A stretch of DNA of 5,889 nucleotides, taken from the NCBI GenBank assembly GCA_001795345.1, contig MGON01000074.1, positions 5,185-11,073 of the forward strand. Direction: 5' to 3'. Position numbers and translations under genes: made by a program. Shown here in pieces: positions 1 to 5,889 of this stretch. The notes under the pieces were generated by a model. The model did no database searches, was not told the DNA's origin, and saw only the letters and a list, made by a program, of their open reading frames with translations. The DNA comes from Chloroflexi bacterium RIFCSPLOWO2_02_FULL_71_16. Lineage in GTDB: Bacteria; Chloroflexota; Limnocylindria; P2-11E. Every line of letters begins with the position of its first letter. Position 1 is the stretch's first letter.

Positions 1-43
1 ACGTCTCCGCGAGCTCCTCGCCGCGGCGGGCCACGAGACCTAG
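1..43 (+). CDS. Possible C-terminal end of an unidentified protein (partial)
   Basis: Reading from base 2, the plus strand gives RLRELLAAAGHET followed by TAG at 41-43. The residues look like an amphipathic C-terminal helix, and 12 of 13 codons end in G or C, as expected of a real gene in this genome. The frame is open to the left edge, so start, length and family cannot be known. The alternative frame from base 1 runs to a TGA near 64 and looks less protein-like. A convergent hairpin follows at 78-127, which fits a gene end here. The evidence is short and statistical only. Confidence 0.35.
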   Translation, partial: RLRELLAAAGHET

Positions 44-77
44 GCGGCTGGCACGGCCTTTGCTGATATCGGCGGCC

Positions 78-127
78 GAGCGACCTGTGCCGGTCTCACG
101 CGAGTGCGACCGGGGTGCAGGTCGCTC
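78..127. terminator. Strong nested stem-loop between convergent gene ends
   Basis: The outer arms GAGCGACCTG (78-87) and CAGGTCGCTC (118-127) are a perfect 10-base inverted repeat. Inside them, CCGGTC (90-95) pairs with GACCGG (108-113). CAC (97-99) then pairs with GTG (104-106) around a GCGA loop, giving about 19 base pairs in one continuous structure with a small internal loop. It starts two bases after the oxidoreductase stop codon (read on the minus strand) and lies downstream of the possible plus-strand gene ending at 43. No clear U-run follows on either strand. It may therefore act as a bidirectional terminator needing help, or as a 3'-end stabiliser, rather than a canonical intrinsic terminator. 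Confidence 0.6.
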
Positions 128-129
128 AG

Positions 130-1158
130 TTATTCAGCGGTGATGACGATCTTGGCTCGTGCTTGGCCCGTCCCGACGTAGCGCACCGCCTCGCGAGCCT
201 CGGCGAGCGGATAGGTCCGGTCGATGGCGGGCCGGAGCTTCCCGGCCGCGATCAGGTCGAGCAGGAACTCGAGGTCGCTGGTCCCGCTCTTCGCGACGAA
301 GAACTTGACCCGCTGGCCCATGCGCTTCCGCACGGCCAAAGCGATGATCCGTCCGAAGATCCCGATCCACCCGCCGTGCTTCGCCGCGCCGACCTGGATG
401 AAGATGCCATCCGGCTTGAGCACACGCCGCAGCTCGGAGATGGACCGCGTGGCAGCGATGTCGATCACGGCGTCATACCGCTCGGGGCGGCGCGAGACTC
501 TCTCCTTCGAGTCGTCGATGACCAGGTCGGCGCCAAGCGACCGCACCACGTCGACGTTGCGCGGGCCGGTCACGGCAGTGACCTGCGCTCCGAGCGCCTT
601 CGCGATCTGCACTGCGAACGTGCCTACGCCGCCGCCCGCTCCGTGGATGAGCACGCGCTGTCCAGGCTGGACCTTCGCGTGGTCCCGTAGCGCCTGGAGC
701 GCGGTGTGGCCCGCGACGTTGAGCGTCGCGGCCTGCTCGAACGGCAGCTCGGGGGGCTTCGGGAGCAGCCTGTCTTCACGTGCGCGGACGTACTCGGCGA
801 AGGTCGCGATCGACCCGCCGAAGACCTCGTCGCCGGGCTTGAACCGCGTGACACCAGGACCGACCGCTTCAACGGTCCCCGCAAGGTCGACGCCGCGGAC
901 CGGCTCGTCCTTGCTCCGCATTACCTTCGCGGCGATCTCCAGGATCAGGCCGCCGTGCGTGCTGTGCCAGTCGAGCGCGTTGACCGACGCGGCGCGCATC
1001 CGCACGAGGACCCGGCCCTCCGTTACCTCAGGGACCGGGACATCGCGGAGGTGGAGAACGTCGGCGGAGCCGCGTCCTTCCTGAACGAGCGCCCTCATCG
1101 TCTTGCCCCGGTTCGCCGCCTGATCGGCCATCTCACTCACTCCCATCGCACTGCTCAC
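130..1158 (-). CDS. Zinc-less medium-chain dehydrogenase/reductase (NADPH:quinone oxidoreductase-like)
   Basis: A 342-residue cytosolic protein of the MDR superfamily, quinone oxidoreductase (zeta-crystallin/QOR) branch, which transfers hydride from NAD(P)H to quinones or activated C=C/C=O compounds. A GroES-like N-terminal domain spans roughly 22-145, with VNALDWH at 59-65 and RGVDLAGTVEAVG at 88-100. The Rossmann domain carries the glycine-rich nucleotide loop GAGGGVG at 173-179, followed by QIAKALGA. The C-terminal part returns to the catalytic fold and ends AKIVITAE. The Cys/His zinc ligands of alcohol dehydrogenases are not seen. Length is normal for the family (about 310-340) with a short N-terminal extension. 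The GTG start at 1158 is chosen because a strong GGGGGAGGG ribosome site sits five bases upstream. ATG at 1098 (residue 21, MRALVQ) is where family members usually begin but has no such site. The gene is divergent from a TetR gene with a shared operator, so it is probably induced by a small molecule. The true substrate is unknown. Confidence 0.9.
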   Translation of the reverse strand: MSSAMGVSEMADQAANRGKTMRALVQEGRGSADVLHLRDVPVPEVTEGRVLVRMRAASVNALDWHSTHGGLILEIAAKVMRSKDEPVRGVDLAGTVEAVGPGVTRFKPGDEVFGGSIATFAEYVRAREDRLLPKPPELPFEQAATLNVAGHTALQALRDHAKVQPGQRVLIHGAGGGVGTFAVQIAKALGAQVTAVTGPRNVDVVRSLGADLVIDDSKERVSRRPERYDAVIDIAATRSISELRRVLKPDGIFIQVGAAKHGGWIGIFGRIIALAVRKRMGQRVKFFVAKSGTSDLEFLLDLIAAGKLRPAIDRTYPLAEAREAVRYVGTGQARAKIVITAE

Positions 1159-1162
1159 CTTG

Positions 1163-1171
1163 CCCTCCCCC
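1163..1171 (-). promoter_or_regulatory. Shine-Dalgarno site deciding the GTG start of the oxidoreductase
   Basis: Read on the minus strand this is GGGGGAGGG, containing the full GGAGG core (1168-1164) with five bases before GTG at 1158-1156. The later in-frame ATGs at 1146, 1131 and 1098 lack a comparable purine block, so this site supports the 342-residue form. Confidence 0.7.
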
Positions 1172-1179
1172 TAATACGC

Positions 1180-1199
1180 CGGACGATTTGCCTCGTCCG
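1180..1199 (-). promoter_or_regulatory. Small inverted repeat in the oxidoreductase leader
   Basis: CGGACGA (1180-1186) and TCGTCCG (1193-1199) form a perfect 7-base inverted repeat around a 6-base spacer. It lies between the predicted minus-strand transcription start (about 1205) and the ribosome site, so the mRNA would begin close to a GC-rich hairpin. It also overlaps the -35 region of the plus-strand promoter. It could stabilise the 5' end of the mRNA or be an accessory protein site. Its role is inferred. Confidence 0.4.
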
Positions 1200-1216
1200 A
1201 CCATACGCTGTAAGAT
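1188..1216 (+). promoter_or_regulatory. Putative sigma-70-type promoter of the TetR gene
   Basis: TTGCCT (1188-1193) and TAAGAT (1211-1216) are separated by 17 bases, each matching the consensus at four of six positions. Transcription would start near 1223 and give a leader of about 35 bases. That leader holds GGGAGA (1247-1252), a ribosome site five bases before ATG 1258. The -10 box lies within the palindrome 1204-1229, which suggests autorepression. Confidence 0.5.
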
Positions 1217-1229
1217 AACGTACAGCGTA
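1204..1229. promoter_or_regulatory. Probable TetR-family operator (9+9 palindrome)
   Basis: TACGCTGTA (1204-1212) and TACAGCGTA (1221-1229) are perfect inverted repeats separated by eight bases. The site covers the -10 boxes of both divergent promoters and part of the minus-strand spacer, so a dimer bound here would block both. Position, symmetry and the adjacent TetR gene support the call. The exact repressor contacts are inferred. Confidence 0.75.
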
Positions 1230-1239
1230 AGGCTGTCAA
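1212..1239 (-). promoter_or_regulatory. Putative sigma-70-type promoter of the oxidoreductase gene
   Basis: On the minus strand a perfect TTGACA (1239-1234) is followed after 16 bases by TATCTT (1217-1212), four of six matches to TATAAT. Transcription would start near 1205, about 47 bases before the GTG start. The consensus -35 suggests a strong promoter once the operator at 1204-1229 is free. The -10 box overlaps that of the plus-strand promoter by five bases. Confidence 0.6.
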
Positions 1240-1257
1240 GGCCACTGGGAGACAGAA

Positions 1258-1959
1258 ATGGCAAGACGCGCGGAAGCGGTCGTGGAGCGTAGGGATCCGC
1301 TGAGCCGGGAGCGCGTGCTGCGCGCCGCCATGGACCTGGCCGACCGCGAGGGCATCGCCGCGCTCTCGATGCGGAACCTCGCGCGCGACCTCGGGGTCGA
1401 GGCGATGTCGCTCTACCACTACGTGGAGGGCAAAGAGGACCTGCTGGCGGCGCTCGGCGACATGGTCATGCGGGAGATCGAGCTTCCGGAGACCCGTCCG
1501 AGCGAGTGGAAGACCGCGGTGAGGCGGATGGCGGTCTCGTACCACGCCGCGCTGCGGCGGCACTCCTGGTCCCACGGCCTTGCCGCCGTCCCGACGCGCG
1601 TCGGGCCAGGGACACTGGCCTACATGGAGTGGGTGCTGCGCACGCTGCGTCGCGGAGGCTTCTCGCCACGCATGACCCACCACGCCTATCACATCCTCGA
1701 CAGCCACGTCGTCGGATCGTCGCAGTGGGAAGCGGGCATCGCCGCCGCGCTTTCGAAGGGCAAGCTGCCCGACCTCGCGCGGACCGTTCTCGAGCGCGTG
1801 CCCGTAGCGCAGTTCCCGTACTTCCACGAGCACGCGCAGCAGCACCTCGGAGGCGCGACGAAGGGTGACAAACATCCGTTCGACCTCGGGCTCGACCTCA
1901 TTCTCGACGGGCTCGATCGCCTTCGGGACGAGAGGCCGAAGCGGAGGCGCTCACGCTGA
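1258..1959 (+). CDS. TetR/AcrR-family transcriptional repressor
   Basis: A 233-residue DNA-binding regulator acting as a dimer. The N-terminal helix-turn-helix spans about 16-62: RERVLRAAMDLADREG, then SMRNLARDLGVEAMSLYHYV, whose SLYHYV end is the hallmark of the TetR recognition helix. Residues from about 80 to 222 are a mostly helical ligand-binding and dimerisation region resembling the tetracycline-repressor-type C-terminal domain. It contains many His, Trp and Tyr residues (for example HSWSH, HHAYH, PYFHEH) that could line a pocket. The tail KRRRSR is basic. Start ATG 1258 follows GGGAGA by five bases, and the HTH lies at the usual distance from it. The gene is divergent from the oxidoreductase, with both promoters overlapping one palindrome, so self-repression and control of the enzyme are likely. 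The inducer cannot be read from the sequence. The gene ends 19 bases from the convergent DUF3048 gene. Confidence 0.92.
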   Translation: MARRAEAVVERRDPLSRERVLRAAMDLADREGIAALSMRNLARDLGVEAMSLYHYVEGKEDLLAALGDMVMREIELPETRPSEWKTAVRRMAVSYHAALRRHSWSHGLAAVPTRVGPGTLAYMEWVLRTLRRGGFSPRMTHHAYHILDSHVVGSSQWEAGIAAALSKGKLPDLARTVLERVPVAQFPYFHEHAQQHLGGATKGDKHPFDLGLDLILDGLDRLRDERPKRRRSR

Positions 1960-1978
1960 CGGCGCCCGGAGCGGGGGA

Positions 1979-3580
1979 CTAGCTGGAGATGACCACCCAG
2001 CTGTGGGGGATGGGGTGGACCCAGGTCTGGCCGGGTGAGAGGTAGATGCGCTCGCCCACCGTCGTGTAGAAAGAGAAGGCGTCGTAGATCGAGGCTCGAC
2101 CCCAACGCCCGTCGAGGCGGAGGCCGTCGCGGAAGATCGTGGCCGGGCCTTCGCCGACCAGATTCATGTCGAGGCCTCTCGAGCTGAAGATGTCCTCGAT
2201 GATGCTCGTCTCCCAGATCTCGGTGTGGATGATCACGACGTTGCTCGCGCGGATGGCCACGCCGTTCGCCGCGTCGATCTCGCGCACCATCGTGCCGCGC
2301 GTGTCCTGCCAGCGCGCGTAGGTGCGCGACGCGGCGTCGTACTCGTAGCGCACCGTCGCGTTGGTGCGGTACGGGATGGTGAGGGCCGTCGCGGCCTGGG
2401 CCGCTCCGAACCCGCCCTCCGTCGCGGCGTGGTCGGCGCGGCGGATGAAGTCCCACCGCGGGATCGCCACGCCGCCGCCGCCGCCGAGGCGGTTCACCGC
2501 CTCGCGCACCGCGCTCGACGAGGTGAACATGTTGTACGGGCTCGGCCGCGTGCTGACGCGGTAGTAGCCAGCGGCCACGTACGAAGCGTTGAGGTCGTAG
2601 TAGGCGCCGGTCGCGGCGTCGCGCCTGATGGCGTCGGTCTCTTCCACCGTCGCGCCGGAGTAGACGAGCGCGCCGCGGATCATCGGAGTGATGTAGCGGT
2701 CGGAGAGCCGCGCCGAGCGGATGGAGCCGATGGTGCCGGGGTCGGCGCTGTGGAAGAGGGCCGCCAGGCGCGTGATCTGCCCCTCCACCAGGAGCTCGAA
2801 GATCATGTCCGCCTCGCTGATGCCGTAGTGCGGGCGCGCGGCGGGGGAGTTGTCGATGCGCGCATTGAGCGCCCGCCGGCCCACCGGACCGCCGCTCAGC
2901 GCCCGCCCGTTCAGCGGCCAGCAGTCGGCGGCACAGCCGATGGGCGGAGGCGGCGGAAGCGTGCCGTCGGGGTTCAGGACCGTGACGGACCAGTACACGC
3001 CGAAGTCCTCGAGCCAGGTGGCGCCTTCGATCAGCGGCCGCAGGTAGAGCTGGTAGTACCCGGGCGTCCGGGGCGCCTGGATGGTGAACTGGAACCAGGC
3101 GACCTGGTCCGGCCCGACCCATTCGGCCGGCTGGATGGCGATCCTGTTGTGAGCGGGCCAGCCGGTGGCGAGCGAGCCGTTCGATCCATCGCCGCCCAGG
3201 GGGCTGATCCGGTCCTGCCCCGGCTCCGGCCCCCAGGTGCCCAGGTAGGCGGACTTCCCCATGACGGCCTGGTGCCAGCCGTCGGTGCCGGTGTTGTAGT
3301 ACGCGACCGTCGCGGTGGACCGCTCGCCCGGGCAGAGCGTCGGGTAGCCGCTCTGGCCGTACCAGTGGGCGTGGAAGCCCGGGATGCCCGACGGCACGGA
3401 TGCCGGCGGCGGGATCCCGGGACCGACGGAGCCCACGCACGTGGCGGTCTGTGCTGGCGTGGCAGCGGCGTCGCTGCGGGTCGTGCCGCGCGCCTCGCCG
3501 GACTCGGGGACGGCGATGGAGATCGCGACGGCGAGCGCCGTTACGATCGCCCAGCCGCCGCGCGCCCTTCCGATCTGCAC
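1979..3580 (-). CDS. Exported DUF3048 (YerB-like) protein with Trp-rich N-terminal Ig-like domain
   Basis: A 533-residue protein from the chosen GTG at 3580. Residues 1-30 look like a Sec signal peptide or membrane anchor: MQIGRARGG, then a hydrophobic core WAIVTALAVAISIAV, with a possible cut after GEA (30). There is no lipobox. Residues about 68-201 form a separate domain with eight Trp, the motif YYNTGTDGW (94-102), and an ending FGVYWSVTVL (193-202) typical of a beta-sandwich. It resembles NBR1-type Ig-like domains, but that assignment is tentative. A Pro run (209-213) and a Cys pair (216, 220) lead into DUF3048 N- and C-terminal halves (about 221-533), with RPH, EADMIFE, ITRLAA, GALVYSGAT and LSPGQTW. 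The start is uncertain. An upstream ATG at 3727 would overlap the preceding gene by 130 bases and put 50 odd residues before the signal peptide. GTG 3580 lies 17 bases after the preceding stop with only AGG directly before it, so translational coupling is likely. Biochemical function is unknown; a role at the cell envelope is inferred. Confidence 0.85.
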   Translation of the reverse strand: MQIGRARGGWAIVTALAVAISIAVPESGEARGTTRSDAAATPAQTATCVGSVGPGIPPPASVPSGIPGFHAHWYGQSGYPTLCPGERSTATVAYYNTGTDGWHQAVMGKSAYLGTWGPEPGQDRISPLGGDGSNGSLATGWPAHNRIAIQPAEWVGPDQVAWFQFTIQAPRTPGYYQLYLRPLIEGATWLEDFGVYWSVTVLNPDGTLPPPPPIGCAADCWPLNGRALSGGPVGRRALNARIDNSPAARPHYGISEADMIFELLVEGQITRLAALFHSADPGTIGSIRSARLSDRYITPMIRGALVYSGATVEETDAIRRDAATGAYYDLNASYVAAGYYRVSTRPSPYNMFTSSSAVREAVNRLGGGGGVAIPRWDFIRRADHAATEGGFGAAQAATALTIPYRTNATVRYEYDAASRTYARWQDTRGTMVREIDAANGVAIRASNVVIIHTEIWETSIIEDIFSSRGLDMNLVGEGPATIFRDGLRLDGRWGRASIYDAFSFYTTVGERIYLSPGQTWVHPIPHSWVVISS

Positions 3581-3597
3581 CCTATTCGGGAACGAGC

Positions 3598-4740
3598 CTA
3601 AGGCTCGGATGTCACGACCCAGTCCTGATAGACGAAGTGGAGCCAGCTCTGGCCGGGCGAGAGGAGCACCGGCGCACCCGTTCCGTCGTAGAAGGTGAAC
3701 ATGTCGAGGACGGAGTCGCGCTTCCACGCCCCATCCACGCGGCGGCCGTCCCGGAAGATAGAGGCCTTGCCCCCTCCGGTCATCCGGTAGTCGAGGCCCT
3801 TGGAGCCGAAGATGTCCTGGACGACCGCCGTCTCCCAGATGTCGGTCCAGAGAACGATGACGTTCCGGGCGTTGATCGCGACGCCGCCGTCCGGGTCCAC
3901 CGTCCGCACGCCGGCCTGCGAGCGGCGGTAGCCCTTCGAGCCCTCGTCCCAGGTGAAGGTGACGGGATCGGACTTGAACGGGATGACCAGCGTGGAGGCC
4001 GCTTGGCTCGTCCCGAACCCTCCGGCGGTCGGCTCGTGGTCGGCGCTCGCCAGGAACCGGAGCGCCGGCACGTCGACGGGGTCCTTGCCGCCGGCCTGGT
4101 TCACCGCCTCGCGGGCACCGTTCAGGTCGGCGAACAGGTTGTTGGGACCGGGCCGGCCGGGGACCCGGTAGTAGAAGTCGAACCCGCGCTGGGCGTCGAC
4201 GCTGATCATGTTCCCGTCGCGGACGGACTGCGTGACCGCGTCGCGCTCCTCGATCGTCGCCCCGGAGGCGACGAGCGCGCCGCGCAGCATCTGCGTGATG
4301 TGCAGGTCGCTGAAGCGGTAGCTCCTGACCGGGCCGACGGCCTCGACGTCCTGCGAGTGATAGACGGCGGCCAGGCGCGTGATCCCGCCCTCGACGATCA
4401 TCTCGAAGACGATGTCGGCCTTGGCCAGGCCGACGTGGGGGCGGGCGGCGCGGTCGTTCGGGAGCCGCACGTTGAGCGGCCGGCGCTTGACGGCCGCCGG
4501 GTCCTCCGCGACGACTCCGGTGAGCGGCCAGAGCACCGGGGCGGGCGTGGCCGTCGGGCTCTGCACGACCGTGGGGCTCGGTGTCGGAAGGTTCACCGAG
4601 ACCGAAGCCGTCGCCACCGGCGAGGTCGGGGTCGCCCCCACAGGCGGCGCGGACGGCCCGCCGCAGGCGGAAAGAAGGACGACAAGGAAGAGGGAGAGGC
4701 CGATCGTTCGCTTCAACCCTGGCTGAGCCCTAAGCAACAT
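3598..4740 (-). CDS. DUF3048 (YerB-like) lipoprotein
   Basis: A 380-residue predicted membrane-anchored lipoprotein. The signal peptide has a basic n-region (GLKRT), a hydrophobic core LSLFLVVLL and lipobox LSAC, with Cys26 as the lipidation site. Residues 27-70 are a Pro/Thr/Ser/Ala-rich flexible linker. The DUF3048 N-terminal part spans about 71-215 (WPLTG, RPLNVRL, ARPHVG, ADIVFEMIVEGGITRLAA, GALVASGATIEERDA). The C-terminal part spans about 245-375 (ARNVIVLWTD, GGGKASIFRDG, LLSPGQSWLHFV). The family includes Bacillus YerB, and no enzymatic activity is established to my knowledge. ATG 4740 is preferred. ATG 4764 would lengthen the n-region by eight residues. TTG 4716 would give a neat MKRT signal peptide. 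None has a good ribosome site. The next gene encodes a second DUF3048 protein 17 bases downstream, so the two form an operon. The sucCD genes upstream read the same way, 146 bases off. Confidence 0.87.
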   Translation of the reverse strand: MLLRAQPGLKRTIGLSLFLVVLLSACGGPSAPPVGATPTSPVATASVSVNLPTPSPTVVQSPTATPAPVLWPLTGVVAEDPAAVKRRPLNVRLPNDRAARPHVGLAKADIVFEMIVEGGITRLAAVYHSQDVEAVGPVRSYRFSDLHITQMLRGALVASGATIEERDAVTQSVRDGNMISVDAQRGFDFYYRVPGRPGPNNLFADLNGAREAVNQAGGKDPVDVPALRFLASADHEPTAGGFGTSQAASTLVIPFKSDPVTFTWDEGSKGYRRSQAGVRTVDPDGGVAINARNVIVLWTDIWETAVVQDIFGSKGLDYRMTGGGKASIFRDGRRVDGAWKRDSVLDMFTFYDGTGAPVLLSPGQSWLHFVYQDWVVTSEP

Positions 4741-4818
4741 CTTCGAGGTTACCAACGCAGGCATGCCCACCACGTGCCGGGGCCGCGGCAGGAGAGTCGT
4801 GCGGGGTCCGTGGGTCTT

Positions 4819-4859
4819 GGCATCAAAATGATGCCGTTCGGCATCAGATCGATGCCGAA
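4819..4859. repeat. Tandem 21-base palindromic units, probable operator
   Basis: In the gap between sucD and the DUF3048 lipoprotein gene (4741-4886), two units follow each other at 21-base spacing. The first is GGCATCA-AAA-TGATGCC (4819-4835). The second is TTCGGCATC-AGATC-GATGCCGAA (4837-4845 and 4851-4859, 9-base arms). The four GGCATC/GATGCC half-sites begin at 4819, 4830, 4840 and 4851, alternate in orientation and are about 10-11 bases apart, so all face one side of the helix. This looks like a cooperative binding site more than a terminator, as no U-run follows on either strand. I see no clear -35/-10 pair in the rest of this gap. The binding protein is not in the window. Confidence 0.6.
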
Positions 4860-4886
4860 GCCCTGGTCCCAGATCGGACACCGCCC

Positions 4887-5758
<872 letters not shown>

Positions 5759-5762
<4 letters not shown>

Positions 5763-5889
5763 GACCGCTTCGCCGCCGCGGGCTCGCGGGATGCGCGTGC
5801 CAGGCGCACCGCCTCCACCGCCGCCTCGTCCATCGTCTGGCGCGTGACCAGCGGAGCGCCCTTGAGGATCCGTCGGCCCTCCTCGGCCT
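5759..5889 (-). CDS. sucC: Succinyl-CoA synthetase beta subunit, C-terminal end (partial)
   Basis: The minus strand from 5887 encodes 42 residues beginning AEEGRRIL, then TMDEAAVEAVRLARA and ending KRS before TGA at 5761-5759. EEGRRIL followed by a short strand and a TMDEAA helix is the usual end of the beta subunit, which carries the nucleotide-binding ATP-grasp domain and pairs with SucD. The family call rests on this short match plus the four-base GTGA overlap with sucD, the standard sucCD arrangement. The rest of the gene lies beyond the right edge. The tail after LARA is Ala/Arg-rich and looks unstructured. Confidence 0.8.

Noticed and set aside
224..1084. 286-codon plus-strand frame antisense to the oxidoreductase
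   Set aside because: It lies wholly opposite a clear MDR gene. The product is Ser/Arg/Thr/Pro-rich and lacks motifs.
2470..2484. CCG triplet run resembling a microsatellite
   Set aside because: It encodes the short poly-Gly stretch at residues 366-370 of the larger DUF3048 protein and is too short to call a repeat feature.
1689..3440. 583-codon minus-strand frame overlapping the larger DUF3048 gene and the TetR gene
   Set aside because: It is a frame shadow with Arg/His/Pro-rich content. The DUF3048 frame has the signal peptide and conserved motifs.
2225..3601. 458-codon plus-strand frame antisense to the larger DUF3048 gene
   Set aside because: Composition is Arg/Val/Gly/Ala repeats with no recognisable fold, entirely opposite a real gene.
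4668..4699. Purine-rich plus-strand tract
   Set aside because: It is explained by pyrimidine-rich Leu/Val/Phe/Ser codons of the lipoprotein signal peptide on the minus strand.
4760..4776. GGCATGCC and CACGTG palindromes upstream of the lipoprotein start
   Set aside because: Short self-complementary words are common in GC-rich DNA, and neither matches the phased half-sites at 4819-4859.

Overview
The window is GC-rich chromosomal DNA from a bacterium. Open reading frames persist on all strands because of the high GC content, so most long antisense frames are shadows. The organism is probably a high-GC Chloroflexota or Actinomycetota member. This is inferred from the two DUF3048 (YerB-type) exported proteins, one a lipoprotein with a Pro/Thr-rich linker, and from frequent GTG starts. 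No marker gene settles the phylum.

Layout, left to right. Positions 1-43 hold what may be the last codons of a plus-strand gene. A 50-base nested stem-loop (78-127) separates it from a convergent minus-strand gene for a zinc-less medium-chain NADPH:quinone-type oxidoreductase (130-1158). A compact control region (1159-1257) holds two divergent promoters whose -10 boxes overlap. Both lie inside one perfect 9+9 base palindrome (1204-1229). The plus-strand gene on the other side encodes a TetR-family repressor (1258-1959). This is the standard arrangement of a self-regulated repressor that also controls its divergent enzyme gene.

The right two thirds read on the minus strand. From the right edge they are: the end of sucC, sucD overlapping it by the four bases GTGA, a 146-base gap, a DUF3048 lipoprotein gene, and 17 bases later a second, larger DUF3048 gene. 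The second gene lacks a lipobox and carries an extra Trp-rich, Ig-like-looking N-terminal domain. sucCD encode succinyl-CoA synthetase of the TCA cycle. The DUF3048 pair is probably a two-gene unit acting at the outer face of the membrane. Its function is unknown.

Items most worth a second look: (i) four alternating GGCATC/GATGCC half-sites spaced 10-11 bases apart in the sucD-DUF3048 gap, which look like a helically phased operator; (ii) a SucD CoA-binding region that seems one residue short and has Thr where Lys is expected; (iii) the diverged tandem DUF3048 pair; (iv) the overlapping divergent promoter and operator. No CRISPR array, insertion sequence, tRNA or rRNA was seen. I found no clearly new multi-gene system.
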